From positions 44,427,882-44,491,881 of the forward strand of contig CM064430.1 in the NCBI GenBank assembly GCA_032690845.1: a DNA stretch of 64,000 nucleotides. Reading direction: 5' to 3'. A model generated the notes under the pieces. That model was given only the letters and a program-made list of their open reading frames with translations. It was not told where the DNA came from and searched no databases. Positions 11,588 through 22,023 of the stretch are shown here, piece after piece (the first letter of the stretch is position 1; the number at the start of each line of letters is the position of its first letter). The position numbers and the translations under genes were made by a program. This DNA comes from Eleusine coracana subsp. coracana (lineage: Eukaryota > Streptophyta > Magnoliopsida > Poales > Poaceae).

Positions 11588-13204
11588 CTAGGCACTTCTA
11601 GTCAAACGGAGGTGGAGACGGTGGCTGATCGAAGCCATAGCACCGTGCCTTGAGTCGATCGAACTCCTCCACCATCGCTTCATGGTTGCTCCTCCATTGG
11701 GATGAGGCGCCCTCAACGCGCTCAATGAAGAGCATGTTGTTGTCGATGTACCCCTGCATGGGCCCGAAGAAATATGCACCGGACACAGGAGGCACCGCAG
11801 GTACGCGCCCTTGGTACCGGTAGTCGATACCCGTGCTGAAATAGGGAGAGCCGAACAGTGCGTTGCCTGCGCCGGTCGGTGCAGACGGCTATGAACCGCT
11901 CGCCGCGTCGCTCCATCCTGGCTAGTAGTGCTGAGGCTCTTGGCGTGACCCCCAGGAGTCCCAAACGCCGCCGGCTGCTGTAGATGTCGCCGGTGGTCTA
12001 ACCCGCCCATGGTGGTCCTTGGAAATTCGGCCCGCCTCCAGGAGACCTTCTTCAAGCCAATTTCCTCCCTCCAGCTTGCGAGAGAGAAAAACTCCTAGCT
12101 TCGCACACGGGAGCCTGATGTTGGTGTTGCCGACATGGAAACCGGCACGAACACTCCCCATGTCAATATTGCCACGAGTCATGTTCTTGTCGATCTCCAT
12201 CGCGCACTCCTACTTGTTGTCGCGCCCTCCCGGTCCATCGCTATCGCAGACGAGGGCTGCAAGGCGCTGAAGATAGGCCCCGAAGGCCAACTTCTTGCTC
12301 TTCTTGTCCCTCTTCTCGAACCACCCCCGCACCATCACCGTCATGGGGTTGCTGTGAGATGGTCTCACAATGGTGTTGAAGAGCCACCACAAGTCCGCAT
12401 CGATAACGTTGCTGGAGTCGACCTTGTCGCACATGCGCCCCGCCAACCACCGGTGGAAGACTTGAATGGTCAGGTTGTGGATGTTGCCGTGCTTCATCTC
12501 CTCCACAAACGAGAGCTGCCTCCAAAAGGAGTCCAACTCCTCACGTCACAAGATGCCGGCAACATCGGCATTGGCGTCGAAGCCGAAGGCTTGAGCCGCC
12601 GCCTCTATGGTCACCGTGTAGCTGACGTCACGGACACGGAAGTTGATGGCCTCATCGCCGTAGTCGTTGGTGCTGATCCTCATCATAGAGGCAATCTTGG
12701 TGACGATGTCGAGGTTGTAGTCTATGGGAAGATGGTGGAAGTCCACCCAGCTGAGGTTGCTGAGCATCCTCCTTATGTCCTCCCACATGCCGATCGAGGT
12801 GAGGAAGGTCTCATCCAAGTCGAAGTTGGGTACGAACCTTCCCCTCACCGTGAGGTAGTGTACTTGTTCCTCCACGCTTAGGAGGGTGAAGCCCTCCTCC
12901 ACTGTGCACGGCACGAATGCCAGCGGTGGTGGTTATCTGGGAACCCCACGGCTTGCTGCCGTTTGGCTCCTCGTAGCACGCCCCACTGGAAGAGGCGCGC
13001 CGGAGACGGAGTGACGGGCGCGGATCTCGTGAGCTGCCCCCGCCAAGCTGGTGGATGCACCTCCCACTGACATGTCATCACAAGCCACGGAGCCCCCCCC
13101 CCCCTCGCCGAGGAGTCATCGCTTGCCTCGCTGTTGCCATCGGATCTGCTTCCTCGGCGCAGCCTCTTGCCCAACTTGCCAATGGAGGAGCGAATGCGAT
13201 CCAT
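11588..13204 (-). pseudogene. Athila-type extra ORF downstream of the missing pol, broken
   Basis: The likely start is the ATG at 13202-13204 (MDRIRSSIGKLGKRLRRGS). The frame shifts near 12890 to a block with FVPNFDLDETFLTSIGMWED and YTVTIEAAAQAFGFD, stops at 12546, resumes at 12536 with VFHRWLAGRMCDKVD and ADLWWLFNTIV, and decays through 12200-11588. The order and style match the ORF found after pol in Athila elements (sometimes called ORF1 or envelope-like); its function is unknown. Base composition is markedly GC-rich compared with the AT-rich surroundings. The 248-codon plus-strand frame at 12135-12881 is its antisense shadow. Confidence is good that this is the element's extra ORF and low on biochemical role. 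Confidence 0.6.
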
Positions 13205-14482
13205 CTGCGAGGAATATGGAACGTGTGCGAGATCGTGGGTAGTGGGGAAGGTGGAGAGATTACCGGGATGGTGTGCTGAACTGGGGGCACACGGCCTCCC
13301 ATTTATAGTGTGGGAAATTTCCAGGAGAAGGAACCGCCAAAAAATTTCAAAATTTGGGGGCGCACAGATTGGCTCAAGGCTGCGCTGATCGGCAAAATTC
13401 AAATTTTGAATCCTCTAACATTGTGGCCCTTGATTCCCCTCCTTTATATCATTTCCCGATATATCATATTGGTTGGCAGGGGAACAGCATGGAATCTCGA
13501 CGTCTTGATTGACTACGCCGATCGACACGGACCCGTGCCGATCGGTGCGTCATCTCTTTTTCAGCTTTTGGTCAATTCCATGTCTCCTCTGCACTGAACA
13601 CCTGCATAGAAATCATACCAGTTCCTTGAAATCAACGTTGCCGCTTTTGTCGCTCGTTTGGAAACTGTATGGGTACCCGTGCCGGTCGGCTCAGCATTGC
13701 GCCGAACGGCGCAAGTCCCCTGCACCTCGTCTTGGGGTCCGGCGCTAATCCTAATGCCTCGTATTTATCTCCTTCACCTAATTTCCATTTTCCCAATGTT
13801 CCTGTAGCATTGACACATGTAGGCGCGATGTCCATTTTTGCTCTTGGACCCTCGCTTCTTCGCTAGATGTTGCTCTTCGTCCTTTCTTGTGTAATTGGCA
13901 ACTATTTTGCACACAAAAATTTATTCAAAAAAATTTTTGATTACCTTAAAAATAGCTCCGTCTCTGAAAATTACTGTGTTGGTTGCCTTTTAGCATCCCT
14001 TCAATTCTGGGCGTTGTCAGCCTTCTGTCCTGACTTGGGCAATAGTGCATCGATCGGCTCCGTAGCGCGCCGATCAGTGTGAGCTCTGTTCCTTCCTGTT
14101 TTTGGTCTTTTTTTTACATTCCTGCGTTGTTAGTCTATAGTATGTATATACCCAAATTTTGCACAAATAAACAGACAACACAAGAGCATGCAAAAATTAA
14201 GCACACACTTTTTCTATTTCTTTTATTCGAGAGATTGTTTTTATTACAAGTAAGAAAATTAAAAATACCAGGTTGCCCTCCCGGCCAGCATGAATTAACT
14301 AAATAAAATGGGTTGCCCATCCATAAGCACTAAACAACTTCTAAATCCCCCAATTATTGGGTTGCCTCCCAAGAGCGCTCTAGTTATTTAGAGGTCAAAG
14401 AGCTTGACCTCCCCGCAAACAATCAATCCTTAGTGTCACAGTACGGGATGTGGGGTCGTGACACTACAAGGTGTTCTCATCT
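13205..14482 (-). other. Spacer where pol should be; post-pol motif adjoins protease
   Basis: Downstream (minus sense) of the protease stop the sequence passes directly to GCTCTTGGGAGGCAACCCA at about 14351-14380, a motif normally found after integrase in Athila elements. Palindrome copies occur at about 13380-13395, 13515-13550, 13680-13710 and 14050-14080. No reverse transcriptase or integrase motif is found in any frame. Confidence 0.55.
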
Positions 14483-16845
14483 CTATGGCTCATATACCTC
14501 GGACGACCTATCCACACATTCCCTCCAATTACTCTCGATGCCACATTGACACGGTGTCTTGTATCTCTTCACTTTATCAACAGCATGGAACTCTTCCCCT
14601 TTTGGACGGAATTTGAAAGAGTAGGGAGTCCCACCTATATCAAAGCTTATCTCACCACTCCCAACATCAATACTTGTTTTTGCTGCCCTCAAGAAGGGTC
14701 TACCTAAGATCAACAGGGTCCTCGTCCTTTTATCCATATCAAGCACAATAAAATCAACGGGGACGATGTGATCTCCAATTTGAACAGGCACATCCTCAGC
14801 AATTCTATCAGTGAAGCGTACCGATTGATCAGCTAACTCCAAACACATACTTGTAGGCTCCAATTTAGGCAAATTAAGACTTTTGAATATATGACGGGGC
14901 ATAACACTTATACTTGCTCCAAGATCACACAAACACCTATCAAATATCCTTGTTCCAATTATGCATTTGATGCTTGATAATCCAGGATCAGATTTCTTCT
15001 CAAGTGCAGCATCATTGATTGCCACCGTAAGTTCCTTAATAGCCTTCACAACCTCCTCAGAAACTAGGGATTTCTTGTTTTGCATCATGTCCTTGATGTA
15101 CTTGGCATAGATAGGTACTTGAATAGCATCAACAAAAGGGACATTGATGTAAAGCTTTTTCATATTATTGATAAACCTTGTGAATTGCTTATCGTGTTGT
15201 GGTGCTCTTTCTGTCTTGGTCAGTAGTTGAGTATCCAGGAACGTGGCAGGGCCATGCTCCTCTGTTTCCATGCCCTTTTTCAGACCAGAGAGGTCAATAT
15301 CCTCCTCGCGCCGATCGGCGCCCTTAGTGAGCCAATCGGTGCCTACAGTACCGTTGCGCCGATCAGTGCTACGTGTGAGCATATCAGCGTAGGTCTTCCT
15401 TGCTCTCACAGAGTGCTCTGGATCTTCTGTTTGCTTTCCTGATTGCATAGCTATTGCCTTCAATTGTTCTACAGACATCGTATTGCCAGGAATAGCCCCC
15501 TTGTTACCTTGAATGGCTTGCGATAACTGTCCCATCTGTTGCTCCATAATCTTGGTATGCTTCAAAATCTGCTCATTGGAGCTCCCAATCTCTATCACCT
15601 TGTCATTAATTCCCCCAAGGATATGATCAATCTCCTTGAATTTAGCTTGGTTGTCCTTGATGATCTTATCTTGAGCTTGGAAGAACTCATGACATTGGAG
15701 ACAAAGTGGGATTGAATTTTGCATGGACGAACTAGAAGAGAAAGAACTCCTTTGATGCTGAAGTTGGGGCTTCCATCCACTATTCTTTATATATTCTAGC
15801 ATCTTCATCTCTTCAGTGCAATCTTTCTGCACATGTCCAAATTCTCCACACTCACTACAAGTGGAGCGTGATTCCGCTAGCTTGAGCGGCTCTTCCTTCG
15901 GGATATGATGATTATTGTCCAACCTTGTTCGAATAGCATCATGGTGATCCATAACCAAGTCTTCATGAGTCCTCTCAATCACACTCTTTGCCACTCCGTT
16001 TGAAGGTTGTAAATTCGTTGAACTTCTCTCACTATCCCATGATTGTTTTTCAACTAGCAATTTGATCAATTGCTTGGCTTGGGTGGGAGTCTTCCACATG
16101 AACGAACCCGTAGCTGAAGCATCTAAATGTTGAAGAGATTGAATATTCAATCCCATGTAAAATCTCTCGACACCTTCTCCAACCGTTAGACCATGATGAG
16201 GGCATGCATCAGTATACTCACTATATCTTTCCCATGCCTCTCCAATGCTCTCATCAACATTCTGCATAAATCCAAGAATCTTATTCTTCAGAGCTTGAGT
16301 CTTACCAGGAGGGAAGTATTTGGCTAAGAATGCAACTGCTAAAGTGTCCGACGAAATTTTTACTGCATTTTCCAATCCATTGTACCATTGCTTGGGGCAT
16401 CCAACTAGAGAGAAGGGGAACAGCCGCACACGTGCTTGATCCCGGTCAATCCCGTTATCTTGAATGTACTGCAAACTTTAAGGAAGTGCTGCAAATGGTG
16501 ATTGGGATCTTCCGAACTTGTGGAAGGTTGTTGCACCACTAATCCAACATATCTCTCCAGTTGATATGGATTCTGATCTTGAGCTTCTTGGAAATCTGTC
16601 TTGACAACATTGGTCAATTGAGGCTTAAAGCAATTAACTAAGGGTAACTCTGACATCTCCTCTCATTCTAGATCTGCAACTGTGAATAATACTCGAGGGT
16701 TGGCATGGACTGCTTCTCCAGCTAAATCTCCAAGTGACTTGCTTTTCTTCTCCGCTGTTCTCTTCTTGCGAAAGAGCCTTTCTGGATCATCGGCGTAATT
16801 AAAGGGTTTGTTTGACTTAGGACCGTCCATACCTATTAGTTTCAC
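14483..16845 (-). pseudogene. gag-pro: Gag-protease of the Athila-like element
   Basis: The start is the ATG near 16845 (or the nested MDGPKSNKPFNYADDPERLF). A stop at 16663 and a frame change near 16480 break the N-terminus. From 16474 a single open frame of 663 codons runs to 14483. Gag spans residues about 1-200 (RVRLFPFSLVGCPKQWYNGL). A zinc knuckle CSECGEFGHVQKDC is at 206-219. A glutamine- and lysine-rich linker follows, then a retropepsin at about 500-625 with catalytic Asp in CDLGASISVMP and the flap-distal LILGRPFL. The knuckle and protease residues are intact, so this part may have decayed little. The element's GCGCCGATCGGCGC palindromes at 15300-15375 are read in frame (residues about 367-393). 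Confidence 0.85.
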
Positions 16846-16893
16846 TTAACAGAATATATGTACTAAAGAACAATGTTTAAAAACCTGCTATGG

Positions 16894-16911
16894 TCCCCGG
16901 CAATGGCGCCA
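16894..16911 (-). other. Primer binding site, tRNA-Asp type
   Basis: The minus strand reads TGGCGCCATTGCCGGGGA, one mismatch from the complement of the plant tRNA-Asp 3' end, 12 bases inside the element 5' LTR. It fixes minus orientation and Athila/Tat affinity. Confidence 0.85.
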
Positions 16912-16923
16912 AAAAAAGGAGCT

Positions 16924-18406
16924 TGTTGGTCGTTACTACGCACCCACTTATATACCGCAAAAGGACGGTGTACATTGTAGCACTTTTTCCCTTGAATTGA
17001 GTATTCCAAGGTTTATCGTATCTACTGGGAACTTAGGGATTATTAAACAAAGTTAATAGTAAAAGATCTAGTCAAGGCTACTATCGAGTTCGAGTTGTAT
17101 GAGGGGAGACTGGCCAGCGCAAAGATGCATCAGACAACAAATCTGTCGTTGCGCCGATCGACGTAGGGTTGAGCAGATCAGCACACTAGCAAATCTGAGA
17201 TTACGCCATTCGACGTTGGAGTTGAGCCGATCGGTACACGAACAAATCTAAGCCAAAGTGCGCTAGATACCTTGTAAGCCTAAGCTGTTAAGTGAGTAAC
17301 CAGATATCTACTAGTGAGATCGTAACCAGAAAGTCTAATCAAATAGCATCATAATGGTAATTACATGGATCAATGAAAACCTATAATGGATAAGACCACC
17401 CACCTTTCTGAGCGGCTCCCGATTTATCGCGGCCGAGAGGAAATCCTTAATCGTGTGAGTATCTTACCCTACTCGACTATCCAATAGTGCTGCAAAGATT
17501 TAGTGCTGTCACTGCTAAACCACACTACTAGCATCATCAAGCAACCATAATCGATACAATATCCAAATACTATCCTGATCGCCATGATCAAGATAAAATC
17601 AACCTACTTAGCCTAGAACTAAGCAATTGGAATAAGCACATGCATGACTACAGAATCAAGATAGACAAATCACTAAAACCATCATCAATGTATTCGATCA
17701 TCCTTGAGATACATAGAGTAAGATTCATCACCGCCAAGATGGCCTATCTTGACAGATCAACTCTTACACCAATGGTTTTTGAAACTCAACTAGAGACCTA
17801 TGCTAACAGGGCGAACCTCAGTGGCTCTAACTCACGGATCTATTGTCCCTCCGACGCCTTCTGTCTTCTGCGGCCGGGGTTTACATGTATATATAAGGGT
17901 TGTGCCGATCGTCACAGGATTGTGCCGATCAGCACAAGCCGTATCTTCTCTGGTTTCTCTTCCGAGTCGGTTCCTCTGTTTTCCACAGCTGCCATGTGGA
18001 CCTTTTCCTTCGAGATGAAGTCTTGTACTACACGTCGAGATCTTGAAGTTCCATAAATCTTCTTAGGCAAATTTCTTCAAGTGTCTTGCACAGATAAGCT
18101 TCCATTAAACACGTGGAATGGGCCTCGGTCACTTCTGCGGGCCAAAACACCCTTGCGCCGATCGGCCCATGGGTTGCACCGATCAGCGCACTAGACTTCT
18201 TCAGTGCTTTTTGTTGCTTCTAGACTCTTGTCCTCTTCCAGCATCATTTTAATCACCAAAATTACCTGTTTCTGCAATAAAGCTCCAAAACAACGCATAA
18301 ACAAATATATAGGCAAAATTCTAGGTAAATGGCCTAAATTGGCATCAATTATGCTCTAATTAGGGTTATATTCACATATAAAAGGGGCACCTAGGAAGTG
18401 CCAACA
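16924..18406 (-). repeat. Element 5' LTR (1483 bp) of the Athila-like element
   Basis: Starts TGTTGGTCG and ends GCCAACA on the plus strand, followed by the target duplication GCCGC. It is about 40 bp shorter than the partner LTR. Palindrome copies occur near 17150-17245, 17895-17940 and 18155-18190. Confidence 0.9.
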
Positions 18407-18411
18407 GCCGC

Positions 18412-19041
18412 CGCCGCCTTGTCGTGCGCCTCAGTTGAGCCGCCGCCATCGCCACAGCGCCACCTATTCTCCCCTTCTCCCGCGCGCGCAAGGCGCAGAG
18501 ATTCCACCTCGCAAACACCTCTCCCTCCATTGCCGGCAAGACCAAATCCCATCTTTTCAATGATCGAAGCGAGTTTTGCGGAGTTCTTAGTTCTTGGCGC
18601 ATCGACTTCTCTCACAGGGTATTGATACTATCCCCATTCATCGATGTATGCCCTAATTTCGAGCAATTTGGTTAATTGATGCAATTACTACTAATTCCTA
18701 TCATTAGTTGCATTAATTAATTAATTAGCTCAACCTAGGATGCAATTAATTTCATGGCTATCTGTTAATTGTGATTCTAGGGTTTGTCTCCTGTCTAGTC
18801 TATAGTTAGATCTTATTGTCATTATTTGCATGTACACTAGATGACTCGCACCAGTCACTCATAGTCGATGATCACTGTTGTTACTTTGCATATTTGCCTA
18901 GTGATCATGTCCTCCATTCAGTGCTAGGATTTCCATTGCGTATTCTTTCCTAGCGGTGCTTTGCTTATAGATATATTAGGGTCTATGCTCATCCTATCTA
19001 TACCTATGTGCGTGCAGTGACAGCAGAGCAGTCAGCAGAGA
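18412..19041 (+). other. GC-rich leader (right part) and intron-like AT-rich stretch of the second unit
   Basis: 18412-18620 continues the GC-rich block of 8280-8495. After CACAGGG at 18613-18620 the composition falls to AT-rich for about 400 bp, with a pyrimidine-rich end at 19000-19018 (TGTGCGTGCAG). This looks like an untranslated exon and an intron before the ATG at 19042, but splice sites are not proven. Confidence 0.4.
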
Positions 19042-21260
19042 TGACAGGTTCAGGTCAGGACAAGGGAAAGGGGAAGATGCCTGAGAAGCCCAAGAGCAAG
19101 AAGAGACCAAGACTGGACCCACAGTCAGAGAGAGCCCGGAGGTTGGCTTAGCACTTGGGTGCCATGGAGCAGTCACGCCGGACACCTAGCTCATGTCTGA
19201 GGATCAGCCAGCCAGCTGAGGACCAGGGTCTAAGGAGGAGCACCAGGTAGAGGACATCACCTTTGGCCGTCGGAGTTGTACCACCACCGTGGCCGTAGCG
19301 TACTCCGATTTCCCATCAGGGGAGATCGTCGAGAACTACGGACCAGGGATCCTCTAGACAGCAGGAGGAGGAGTCAGAGGAGGAGACCGCAGAGGAGGCC
19401 TCAGAGTCTAAGTCCGAGGAGCTAGTTGAGGAGGAGACTGAGGAGACCGACCAGGAGGCCGAGCAGACTGTCCCCTAGAGGACAGCTCACCGTGCAGGAG
19501 ACCCGAGGCACACCTGTACAGTGTGCACTAGGAGGCTGCACAGATAGGTATAGGCAGCCGGAGAGCCGGATATACTTAAGGTTCTAGCAAAGGACCTTAA
19601 GGTACTCTGCTTGGTGCCTTTCGAGCAGTGGGTTCCAGTTCCTAGAGACCGCACTGCTGGAGAAAGGTACTAGACACCCCTCCAGAGGAGGATTGGAGAC
19701 GGTTTGAGACATTACCTTAGCCTGAGGGGCAAGGATAGAGTCTTCGTGCTGCAGCAGTACATGACTTACGAGGCCATGAAGAGGGCCACCGTCACAGATA
19801 TGGAGCAGTACTTCACGTACCTGCCAGTGCTAGCAGAGCTAGTTACTATTCCACACAGGTTCAGAGAGGACGTGTCCTTGAGTTCTATGTGACACTGTGG
19901 GTGTCTAGAGACCGCTCAGAGTTCTGGTTCCTGTTCAGAGGGCAGCCACAGCAAGTCACCAGGCAGGACTTGATCGCCAACCTAGCACTCTTGGCTTTAG
20001 ACTTTCTACTTTACAAGTGTGCCTATGGTACACTGTAGCCACCCCACAGACCCCAGGGAGGGAAGCTGCCTTCAGATGACCTAATGTCGATTGCTTTCCC
20101 ACCTCCGCACACCCCCAGGATTTGAGAGAGGCCCTGCGAGACTCACTGCACAGACCAAGGTGGTGAGAGCAATAGTCACCAGGACTATCATACTCAGGTC
20201 TGGCTACAGAGAGGAGTTCACACTCTTACACCAGTGGGCTGTAGCAGCCATTCTGAGGAGGCAGACTTTCGACTTGGCGGACCATCTCATTGGAGAGATA
20301 GAGGAGGTTATCTCTGAGAGGGTTGGAGGATATCACTTTGTCTATGGTCCATACATGTGCTATCTCTTGAGGAGGATGGGCCTAGTGATGGAGCAGCAGT
20401 ACGAGGCTTTCCCTGAGGTGACCACTAGCTACGCACCTCAAGTCCCCAGGGGATCGCAGTCTACCTCCAGCCAGCACACAGGAGAGGAGGAGTAGGAGTC
20501 ACTAGTACTTCATGAGTAGGCAGCTCAGTCAGATACAGTGATTCCTGAGTCAGCCAGTACAGGGGCACCTCCCCAGCTGATAGGTTCGCAGTCTGAGGAC
20601 ACTGTCACTGTGACAGCACTTGCAGGATGGCTAGGAGAGTTTTTTCAGAGTGTCTCAGAAGACAAACGTCAGATGATGGAAGTCATCAGGAGTCAGGCAG
20701 AGATTTAGAGGCAGCAATCTGCACTACTTACAGCCCTAATGACTCAGATGACGGAGTTGACCTAGAGGCAGACCGGTCAGCAGCCAGGATCTTCAGTGTT
20801 CCCTTAGTACCAGCAGCTGCCGAGTCAGCTAGGACCCTTCACAGCTTTGACGACAGCTCAGTCTAGTTGGATGTCTATCTCAGGAGTTCTACCGACAGGG
20901 GGAGCAGGATAGACACTTCCTTCAGCTCAGTTCTCCCCTGTGTCAGCGTTCTCTGTGTCTGCGCTGTTTACCTCACCATCTCACTCTTCGACCTCGCAGA
21001 TGGTAGGAACCTCCCGCTCCTAGCACGTACCGGTCAGGAGTTTGTTTTCAGACATCATGCACACTACTCGTGCAAAATCCCAGACCACTCCAGATACAGC
21101 TACAGCTTCAGCTCCACCTCTTGCTGCCACTGTTACCTCTCTTACTCCTCAAGCAGCAGAGGATCTTGTCCATGGAGGCTTCTCTCAGCAGGACGTGGCA
21201 GACCTCTTACTACTCCAGACTTTAGCTCAGCAGACTACCACGATCACTCCAACAGCATAG
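19042..21260 (+). pseudogene. Second ORF of the Sirevirus-like element, unknown function, broken
   Basis: I do not recognise a known enzyme. A basic start (KGKGKMPEKPKSKKRPR) is followed by an acidic Glu-rich block at 19360-19480. A conserved-looking core comes in pieces: DLKVLCLVPFEQWVPVPRD at about 19580, QYMTYEAMKRATVTDMEQYF (19704-19892) and FTLLHQWAVAAILRRQTFDL then MCYLLRRMGLVMEQQYEAF (20091-20495). A Gln/Ser/Thr-rich tail runs to about 21260. Stops and frame changes separate the pieces. The core resembles the uncharacterised plant-transposon proteins found in non-autonomous grass elements; that comparison is from memory. Neither reverse transcriptase nor integrase residues are present. 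Confidence 0.5.
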
Positions 21261-21439
21261 GACAGTGGGTCTGAGTCACCAGTAGACCTTGGTTTCTTTG
21301 AGCAGCTGGATGCTCAAGCGGCATAGGCTCAGGGAGCACAGTAGGATCCACCTCTGGAGCAGCCCGGAGCAGAGCCTACAGAGGACGTCGCTACACCACT
21401 TCCTTCGACCACGAGTGCATAGATGTTCATTGTTTCCAC

Positions 21440-21545
21440 TTTTTGGTGCTTGTTGCCAAAGGGGGAGAAGATACTAGGTCTAGGGGGAGTGAGAGTGTGA
21501 TCCTATTGCGATCGAGAGTAGCTTGTATCTAGGGGGAGCTACGAG
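21440..21545 (+). other. Repeated polypurine tracts
   Basis: AAAGGGGGAGAAG near 21460, CTAGGGGGAGTGAG near 21480 and CTAGGGGGAGCTACG near 21530. Multiple polypurine tracts ahead of the 3' LTR are a described feature of Sireviruses, and the tract used is usually the last one (22009-22023). Confidence 0.55.
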
Positions 21546-22008
21546 GTTTTTGGGAGATAGATACCTTTGGATCTTATTTTGGAGGAGTTATTCATTGTTC
21601 GTGGATTTTGATGAGTCATGGATTTCATTCGCTTGTGTTTGACTAATTTTGATCTCACTTGGTTTATTTCCTTTTCATATGCAGTGCCTTGTATTCATTA
21701 ATTATCTTGAATGCTTGTGTATGACATGACATGCATGCATATATGCTAACTTGTTGCATCTCATCATTTGTCTTGCATTGAATGTCCTTATGCTTTCGTT
21801 CAATACATTGCCATGACATGCATGCACATTTCATCTAGAGTATGCTCTTCACCCTTTTCCTTGTATCTCTAGATGATGCTTAATTGAGTAGGACCATATG
21901 CATTTCTCTTATATGTTGTTATGGTTCCTCTCGATCTTTGTGTAGCTCATTTAGCCCGGTTGTTTATTCATTCAAGTTTTCGATTAAGTAGTGGTTGTCA
22001 TCAATCAC
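21546..22008. other. 3' untranslated region of the Sirevirus-like element
   Basis: T-rich, with repeated ATGCATGCATAT and GACATGCATGCA motifs at 21725-21830. No coding frame is supported. Confidence 0.5.
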
Positions 22009-22023
22009 CAAAAAGAGGGAGAT
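22009..22023 (+). other. Polypurine tract adjoining the 3' LTR
   Basis: CAAAAAGAGGGAGAT lies immediately before TGTAAGC of the 3' LTR, the expected plus-strand primer. Confidence 0.8.

Larger units (their letters stand above)
8496..18406 (-). mobile_element. Non-autonomous Athila-like Ty3/gypsy element nested in the Sirevirus-like element
   Basis: LTRs at 8496-10018 and 16924-18406 begin TATTGGTCG/TGTTGGTCG and end GTGCCAACA on the plus strand. GCCGC at 8491-8495 recurs at 18407-18411. Gag-protease, the tRNA-Asp-type primer site and the polypurine tract are all on the minus strand. The order in element sense is LTR, primer site, gag-protease, post-pol spacer, extra ORF, purine tracts, LTR. 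Reverse transcriptase, RNase H and integrase are absent. The first LTR base pair is TA instead of TG at the 8496 end. Athila affiliation rests on the primer site, the GGGAGGCAACCCA spacer motif and the extra ORF after pol. Confidence 0.9.

Noticed and set aside
12135..12881. 248-codon plus-strand open frame, the longest plus frame in the nested element
   Set aside because: It is antisense to the Athila-type extra ORF, whose minus-strand pieces have coherent protein-like composition and sit in the expected element order. The plus frame has low-complexity Val/Leu/His runs.
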